NCBI RefSeq assembly: GCF_001281025.1
Contig: NZ_CP012646.1
Location: 1,579,001-1,643,000 of the forward strand
DNA length: 64,000 bases
Direction of reading: 5' to 3'
Source: Streptococcus mitis
GTDB taxonomy: Bacteria > Bacillota > Bacilli > Lactobacillales > Streptococcaceae
Positions 59,649 through 64,000 of the stretch are shown one piece after another; the first letter of the stretch is position 1, and the number at the start of each line of letters is the position of its first letter. The notes beneath the pieces are model-generated. The model was not told the origin of the DNA. It was given only the letters and a program-made list of their open reading frames with translations, and ran no database searches. The translations under genes and the position numbers were made by a program.

Positions 59649-60786
59649 CTCTTTCCTCCTCGATTGCATTGATCAGACCTGCTTCTTGCTCTTCAATTTC
59701 CACGTATTCTTCGATACGGGCATCGAACTCTTCTTCGGTTTCGTTGAGACGCATGATATGGATGTCTTCTGGCTCAAAGTCCAAACCGATTTCCTCACCC
59801 ACGATGGCCTTACGGGTTGAGTGGATTATCCATTCATTTCCAAGTTCGTCATAGGCGATAATTTCATAGTGCACCCCACGGAAGAGCTGGGTATCGACCT
59901 TAACTTGGAGCTTGCCTTCTTCAGGAAGGGTAATCCGCAAGTCCTCTGGACGAATCACGACCTCAACAGGTTCATTTGGCTTCATCCCACCATCGACCGC
60001 TTCGAAGCGTTTGCCGTTAAACTCAACCAAGTAGTCCTCAATCATGGTTCCTGGCAAGATATTTGACTCACCGATAAAGGTGGCAACAAAGTGGTTAATC
60101 GGCTCGTCGTAGATGTCCACAGGTGTTCCTGACTGGACAATCTCACCATCGTTCATAACAAAAATCCAGTCACTCATAGCCAGGGCTTCTTCCTGATCGT
60201 GAGTGACAAAGACAAAGGTAATGCCCAATCGTTGTTGCAGTTCACGCAGTTCATACTGCATGTCTGTTCTCAATTTCAAGTCCAGCGCTGATAAAGGCTC
60301 GTCTAGCAAGACCACACGGGGTTGGTTGATGATGGCGCGGGCAATGGCCACACGCTGACGTTGTCCTCCAGAAAGTTTACGAATAGAACGTTTTTCGTAC
60401 CCTTCCAACTGAACCATCTTGAGAACTTCCGCTACGCGTTGCTCGATTTCTTTCTTGTCAATCTTGCGCAAGCGTAGTGGAAAGGCAACATTTTCAAACA
60501 CATTCATATGTGGAAACAAGGCATAGGATTGGAAGACCGTATGGACGTCTCGCTTGTTGGTTGGGATGTCATTGATACGGACACCGTCCAATAAAATATC
60601 TCCTGTCGTCGCATCCAGTAAACCTGCAATAATGTTAAGGATAGTTGATTTCCCTGAACCAGACGCGCCTAGAAGGGTGTAGAATTTCCCTTCTTCCAAC
60701 TCAAAGTTGATATCTTTGAGAACCTTGGTGTTGCTGTCTTCAAAAACTTTAGAGACGTTTTTGAATTCAATAATTGGTTTTTTCAA
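59629..60786 (-). CDS. potA: Spermidine/putrescine ABC ATPase PotA
   Basis: A 385-residue MalK-type ATPase: Walker [10 protein letters not shown] (about 39-47), signature [14 protein letters not shown], Walker [14 protein letters not shown], and a C-terminal TOBE-like regulatory domain from about residue 240. The start is TTG (the frame reads [16 protein letters not shown] after it), with AAGGA 11 bases upstream. The rare start and poor spacing suggest low initiation. An acidic tail with many Glu ends the protein. Confidence 0.95.
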   Translation of the reverse strand: MKKPIIEFKNVSKVFEDSNTKVLKDINFELEEGKFYTLLGASGSGKSTILNIIAGLLDATTGDILLDGVRINDIPTNKRDVHTVFQSYALFPHMNVFENVAFPLRLRKIDKKEIEQRVAEVLKMVQLEGYEKRSIRKLSGGQRQRVAIARAIINQPRVVLLDEPLSALDLKLRTDMQYELRELQQRLGITFVFVTHDQEEALAMSDWIFVMNDGEIVQSGTPVDIYDEPINHFVATFIGESNILPGTMIEDYLVEFNGKRFEAVDGGMKPNEPVEVVIRPEDLRITLPEEGKLQVKVDTQLFRGVHYEIIAYDELGNEWIIHSTRKAIVGEEIGLDFEPEDIHIMRLNETEEEFDARIEEYVEIEEQEAGLINAIEEERDEENKL

Positions 60787-60945
60787 TTGTCATTTATTCC
60801 TTCTTTTTCATAGATTAACAGATCAGGGCTCTGTCAGGCCGCTACTACCTCGTGTAGGAGATTGAACTGCCTACATTCTTCTGCACTAACGATAGGCTTT
60901 CACCCCCTTTCCATGACATAGCAGCAGCTTTTCAACTACAGCTTC
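60787..60945 (-). promoter_or_regulatory. Structured leader between murB and potA
   Basis: In 159 bases the minus strand has several inverted repeats: GCCTA...TAGGC, CTCCTAC-ACGAG-GTAGTAG and TGACAGAGCCCTGATCTGTTA. There is also a strong AAAGGGGGTG ribosome binding-like sequence with a 13-codon GTG frame after it. No terminator or promoter is clear. It may regulate potA translation or mRNA processing. Confidence 0.4.
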
Positions 60946-61851
60946 CTACATGCTTTCACCTAAAATACGGACTTCTCTCTCAAGAGTGACACCAGAGTGT
61001 TCCTTGACTTTTTCAATCACAGACTCAATCAAGTCCTCGTAGTCTTTGGCCGTTCCGTCAGCAACATTAATCATAAAACCTGCGTGTTTTTCTGAGACTT
61101 CAACACCACCGATACGATAACCTTTCAAGCCAGCTTCTGAAATTAATTGACCTGCAAAATGCCCTACTGGACGCTTAAAGACCGAACCACAAGATGGATA
61201 TTCTAAAGGTTGCTTGAGTTCACGTAGATGCGTCAAACGATCCATTTCTTGCTTGATAACCTGATGACTTCCTGGAGCAAGGGCAAATTTAGCTGACAAG
61301 ACAACTGCACCAGATTCTTGAATGGCTGATTGGCGGTAACCAAAAGCCAAATCTTTGGCAGACAGGGTCTCGATTTCTCCGTCCTTGGTCAAAACCTTAC
61401 AAGACTGCAAGATATGGGCAATCTCGCCACCATAGGCACCCGCATTCATAAAGACAGCACCGCCAACGCTTCCAGGAATGCCGCAAGCAAACTCAAAGCC
61501 AGTCAAACTGTGACGAAGGGCAATGCGAGTTGTTTCAATCAAGTTAGCACCAGCTTCAGCTTCAATGGTATAGCCATCAACGGAAACATTATTAAGCTTG
61601 TCACACAAGATAACAAATCCACGAATCCCACCATCACGAACGATGATGTTGCTGGCATTCCCAAGAACCATCCAAGGGATATTTTCTTGATTGGCAAATT
61701 TGACAACGCGAGCCAACTCAAAACGATTTCGTGGAAAGACCAAATAATCGGCCTCTCCACCTACTTTTGTATAACTATAGCTATGCAAGGGTTCCTTGAA
61801 ACGGATATCAATCCCTTCTAAGATTTCAAGCATTTTTTCTTTTACTGACAT
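60946..61851 (-). CDS. murB: UDP-N-acetylenolpyruvoylglucosamine reductase
   Basis: A 301-residue FAD enzyme of peptidoglycan precursor synthesis. FAD contacts are in [17 protein letters not shown] and [18 protein letters not shown]; the catalytic Ser is in [11 protein letters not shown], type II MurB. It is the usual first gene before potABCD in streptococci and is expected to be co-transcribed with them. Confidence 0.97.
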   Translation of the reverse strand: MSVKEKMLEILEGIDIRFKEPLHSYSYTKVGGEADYLVFPRNRFELARVVKFANQENIPWMVLGNASNIIVRDGGIRGFVILCDKLNNVSVDGYTIEAEAGANLIETTRIALRHSLTGFEFACGIPGSVGGAVFMNAGAYGGEIAHILQSCKVLTKDGEIETLSAKDLAFGYRQSAIQESGAVVLSAKFALAPGSHQVIKQEMDRLTHLRELKQPLEYPSCGSVFKRPVGHFAGQLISEAGLKGYRIGGVEVSEKHAGFMINVADGTAKDYEDLIESVIEKVKEHSGVTLEREVRILGESM

Positions 61852-61880
61852 GACACTCTTCCTTTTACAAAATTCATTCC

Positions 61881-61909
61881 ATTATACCATTTTTAAGACC
61901 ATTTGACGA
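61881..61909 (-). promoter_or_regulatory. murB-pot promoter (extended -10)
   Basis: On the minus strand TATAAT (61881-61886) with TGG before it; a poor -35 TCGTCA lies 17 bases upstream. Confidence 0.65.
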
Positions 61910-61937
61910 CCCTAAAAAAAATCTCGTTTGGTTTTTG

Positions 61938-61971
61938 CATAAGAAAAAGAGGTTCCCCCCTTTTTCTTATG
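61938..61971. terminator. Strong hairpin at the end of the YhfC-like gene
   Basis: GCATAAGAAAAAGAGG pairs with CCTTTTTCTTATG across a C-rich loop. The stop codon of the YhfC-like gene is inside the stem. The T-run (GATTTTTT) is on the plus strand, so as a minus-strand terminator it is not canonical. Confidence 0.55.
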
Positions 61972-62719
61972 ATTTTTTGCAAAAGATTGCCTTAGTTCCA
62001 TAGGCAACCAGAACAAGTTCAAGTGCTAGGACAATTTCAACCAAGACTGGATTGGTCAACCAGCCAACTTGGGCAAGAGATGGTGTCAGGTCAAAGAAGG
62101 CATGTAGTCCATAGGCCGCTAGGAGATAAATCCATTTTTTCTGGCGAACAGCTTGGTAAACCCAAACAGTCAAGAGTAATTGGAAACCTAGCGCCAAGAT
62201 TCTCTCAAAACCAAGCAAATAAATCTGCCAGACTGATAGCGACTGAATAGTTTTCAACATATTTTCAGACAGCAATTGCATGACCTGTGGATTCTGAGTT
62301 TGAACTGCTGAGAGAACGATGTAGAGATTAATCAAACTAGTAAGACCTAGGAAAATCAACTCCAAGCCACCATGCCCCAATCCATAAGCCAAGGCATCTG
62401 CCTTTTCCAAACTTCTCTTTTTCTCCAACCATTTGAAGAAAATAAGACGAGCAGTTTCCTCAAAAAATGCTGCCATGGCTAAACCATAGATGATATAGAC
62501 AAGCGGATGGTCTTGCAAGAGGGCAATACTACCGTCTTTTTGAGGATGTAAAACGAAGATATGCACCAGTTTTTCCAAAATCTGTGAAGAGACAAAGAAG
62601 GCTACAGCCCCCAAGCCCAAAACAGCTAAATTAATCTGGTACTTCTTTTTGGCATACCAAATGCTCCCTATTAGAAAAGTCAGCAAAAACACAATGGTAA
62701 TAATGATATGAATGTTCAT
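61967..62719 (-). CDS. YhfC family putative intramembrane protease
   Basis: A 250-residue protein with about seven membrane segments and the motifs of the YhfC branch of CPBP/PrsW-like proteases: FFEETARLIFF, ALAYGLGHGGLELIFLG and YGLHAFFDL. The Glu pair and His residues would form the active site. The natural substrate is unknown. It starts nine bases after acetolactate decarboxylase, so it is the second gene of that unit. Confidence 0.8.
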   Translation of the reverse strand: MNIHIIITIVFLLTFLIGSIWYAKKKYQINLAVLGLGAVAFFVSSQILEKLVHIFVLHPQKDGSIALLQDHPLVYIIYGLAMAAFFEETARLIFFKWLEKKRSLEKADALAYGLGHGGLELIFLGLTSLINLYIVLSAVQTQNPQVMQLLSENMLKTIQSLSVWQIYLLGFERILALGFQLLLTVWVYQAVRQKKWIYLLAAYGLHAFFDLTPSLAQVGWLTNPVLVEIVLALELVLVAYGTKAIFCKKS

Positions 62720-62728
62720 TTTCTTCTC

Positions 62729-63460
62729 CTATTCTGCCTTTTCAATATCTTTTTTCATCTCATCAACATTGAACTTGGCAAACAAGTATTGGCGGTCTTG
62801 AACTGGGAAACGTTGGTCTAATTGGTCAACTGCCCCCACTTCGATGATTCCTTCTTTTATGACAAAATCCATGACATGCCCACCGAAGGTCAAGTCATCT
62901 GAGATGAAGTGCAGATGGTAGCCTGCCACACTAACTCCATGAAAAATCTCTGGCGTCCAGAAACCAACGATGGTTCCTGCGACATTGTCACGACGATATT
63001 CAGGTTGATGGGTTGCAACATCAGCAAACTTGGTCTCTGGTGTTGACTTGGGAATCATGCGCACATGCATATGTGAAAATTCCCCACGAATCTTGATAGA
63101 GCGGAAAAGATTTTCCCCGTCATAATAAGACTCAATTCGCTCCTCCAATTCCTTGTCCGTCATCTCAAAGCGCTGTCGGAAAATAACCTCTGCCTGATGC
63201 GGTACTACTGCTGCATAAGGAATAAGGGCATCTGGTGACACCTCCACAATCTCTGGCTGGTCGCCTGATCCTTTGGCCTGATAAGCCTTGCCATCCAAGA
63301 CAATCAATTCTCCATCAATGGAATCCAAGGTTCCCAAACCAAGGTCACCATGCTCTAGCAATTCTCCTACTGTCATAGTCCCACCATAAAGGCCAGCCAT
63401 CAAGGCTCCAAGGGTATTGTATTGAAATAATTTCACTGGTTCCTGCACGTTCTTATCCAT
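62729..63460 (-). CDS. budA: Alpha-acetolactate decarboxylase
   Basis: A 243-residue zinc enzyme that converts acetolactate to acetoin, also called AldB. Zinc-site histidines are in GYHLHFISDD and FGGHVMDF; QYNTLGALMAGLYGG is the N-terminal signature. It removes acid and keeps branched-chain synthesis in balance. It shares its intergenic space with a divergent MocR regulator. Confidence 0.95.
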   Translation of the reverse strand: MDKNVQEPVKLFQYNTLGALMAGLYGGTMTVGELLEHGDLGLGTLDSIDGELIVLDGKAYQAKGSGDQPEIVEVSPDALIPYAAVVPHQAEVIFRQRFEMTDKELEERIESYYDGENLFRSIKIRGEFSHMHVRMIPKSTPETKFADVATHQPEYRRDNVAGTIVGFWTPEIFHGVSVAGYHLHFISDDLTFGGHVMDFVIKEGIIEVGAVDQLDQRFPVQDRQYLFAKFNVDEMKKDIEKAE

Positions 63461-63498
63461 TCACTTTCTTGTCTGTTATTCTATAAATGTTACTCCTA

Positions 63499-63527
63499 AG
63501 TATACCACATTTGCCCCTAGATGTGAA
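63499..63527 (-). promoter_or_regulatory. budA promoter
   Basis: On the minus strand TTCACA (63522-63527), 17 bases, TATACT (63499-63504), preceded by TGG. Confidence 0.75.
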
Positions 63528-63547
63528 CGAGAGAAACACCCTAGACA

Positions 63548-63576
63548 TTGCCAAGAAGGAAAAAAAAGGGTACAAT
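63548..63576 (+). promoter_or_regulatory. Promoter of the MocR-type gene
   Basis: TTGCCA (63548-63553), 17 bases, TACAAT (63571-63576). GGGAGG is six bases before the ATG at 63601. Confidence 0.75.
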
Positions 63577-63600
63577 GTAACAAAATCAAGGGAGGTCTGG

Positions 63601-64000
63601 AATGAAGAAACAAAGCAAGTACCAAGAGGTCGTATCTTATCTGAAAAACGGTATCGAGTCTGGACGCTTTCCAACGGGAAGTCGCCTGCCTTCTATTCGT
63701 CAACTGAGCCTTGACTTTCACTGTAGCAAGGACACTATTCAGAGAGCCCTACTGGAATTACGGCACGAACAATACCTCTATGCCAAGCCCCAGAGTGGCT
63801 ACTATGTCCTAGAACAAGGGCAACACCAGGACCTAGAAATTGAGGTTACCGACGAACATGCCAGTGCCTATGACGATTTCCGACTCTGTGTCAATGAAAC
63901 CCTGATTGGACGGGAAAACTACCTCTTCAACTACTATGACAACCAAGAAGGATTAGAAGACTTAAGGCAATCCATTCATAAACTCCTCTTTGACCAAGCT
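63601..64000 (+). CDS. GntR/MocR-family regulator (partial, runs off the end)
   Basis: The first 133 codons are present. A winged GntR domain is clear: VVSYLKNGIESGRFPTGSRL followed by PSIRQLSLDFHCSKDTIQRA and YYVLEQG. From about residue 95 the reading (ENYLFNYYDNQEGLEDLRQS) is the start of an aminotransferase-like fold, so this is a MocR-type PLP-binding regulator rather than a plain GntR. The true end lies outside the window. The target may be the divergent budA unit. Confidence 0.85.

Overview
The window is low-GC Firmicute DNA from a Streptococcus of the mitis group (S. mitis, S. oralis, S. pneumoniae and relatives). Three things point there. There are four copies of the BOX repeat typical of these species. 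There is a licD-type phosphocholine/teichoic-acid cluster with an LCP protein (Psr). The gene order from rplL to a MocR regulator matches, as far as I recall, the pneumococcal order. The species cannot be fixed from this sequence alone.

Layout. 1-1275: khpA-rpsP and a MazG-like pyrophosphohydrolase. 1360-7030: a SAP-domain gene cut in two by a 5.1-kb AT-rich insertion. The insertion carries a tandem-AAA (CbbX/SpoVK-type) ATPase, an HTH-WYL regulator, a 27-codon ORF, an unknown charged protein and a protein that reads as a PUA/EVE-like domain fused to a PD-(D/E)XK-like nuclease. This is the main candidate for an undescribed system, possibly anti-phage. 7139-14810: slrA lipoprotein, ABC-F ATPase, VanZ-like protein, rlmN, yutD, sodA, holA, pyrD. 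15039-18145: gdhA and a TetR/oxidoreductase pair with a visible operator. 18354-28723: rplJL with an L10 leader, a MtaD-like deaminase, a heterodimeric ABC exporter, msrAB, thrB-hom and mecA.

28981-34508: a teichoic-acid polymerisation operon (licD, two glycosyltransferases, Wzy-like TarP, Wzz-like TarQ). 34541-45038: one long operon, read right to left, of an RlmI-like methyltransferase, aroD-aroE-aroB-aroC-tyrA-ylbF-aroA-aroK-pheA and psr. It is driven by a promoter so close to the first ATG that the mRNA may be leaderless. It supplies chorismate, phenylalanine and tyrosine. 45060-51871: an LtaS-like sulfatase-fold protein, a small membrane protein, an ABC-2 transporter and an intracellular alpha-amylase divergent from it, with CcpA-type sites between.

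51917-55270: a T-box-controlled LURP-one gene plus alaS. 55317-56919: an accessory patch with an XRE regulator broken by a stop codon, a TPR protein and several very small ORFs. 56953-61909: murB-potABCD with a structured leader before potA. 61938-64000: a YhfC-type membrane protease, acetolactate decarboxylase and, divergent from it, a MocR/GntR regulator that runs off the end.

No rRNA, tRNA, CRISPR array, phage gene, integrase or intact transposase was recognised. Coordinates of start codons have been adjusted to the best ribosome binding site where the longest reading frame looked wrong.
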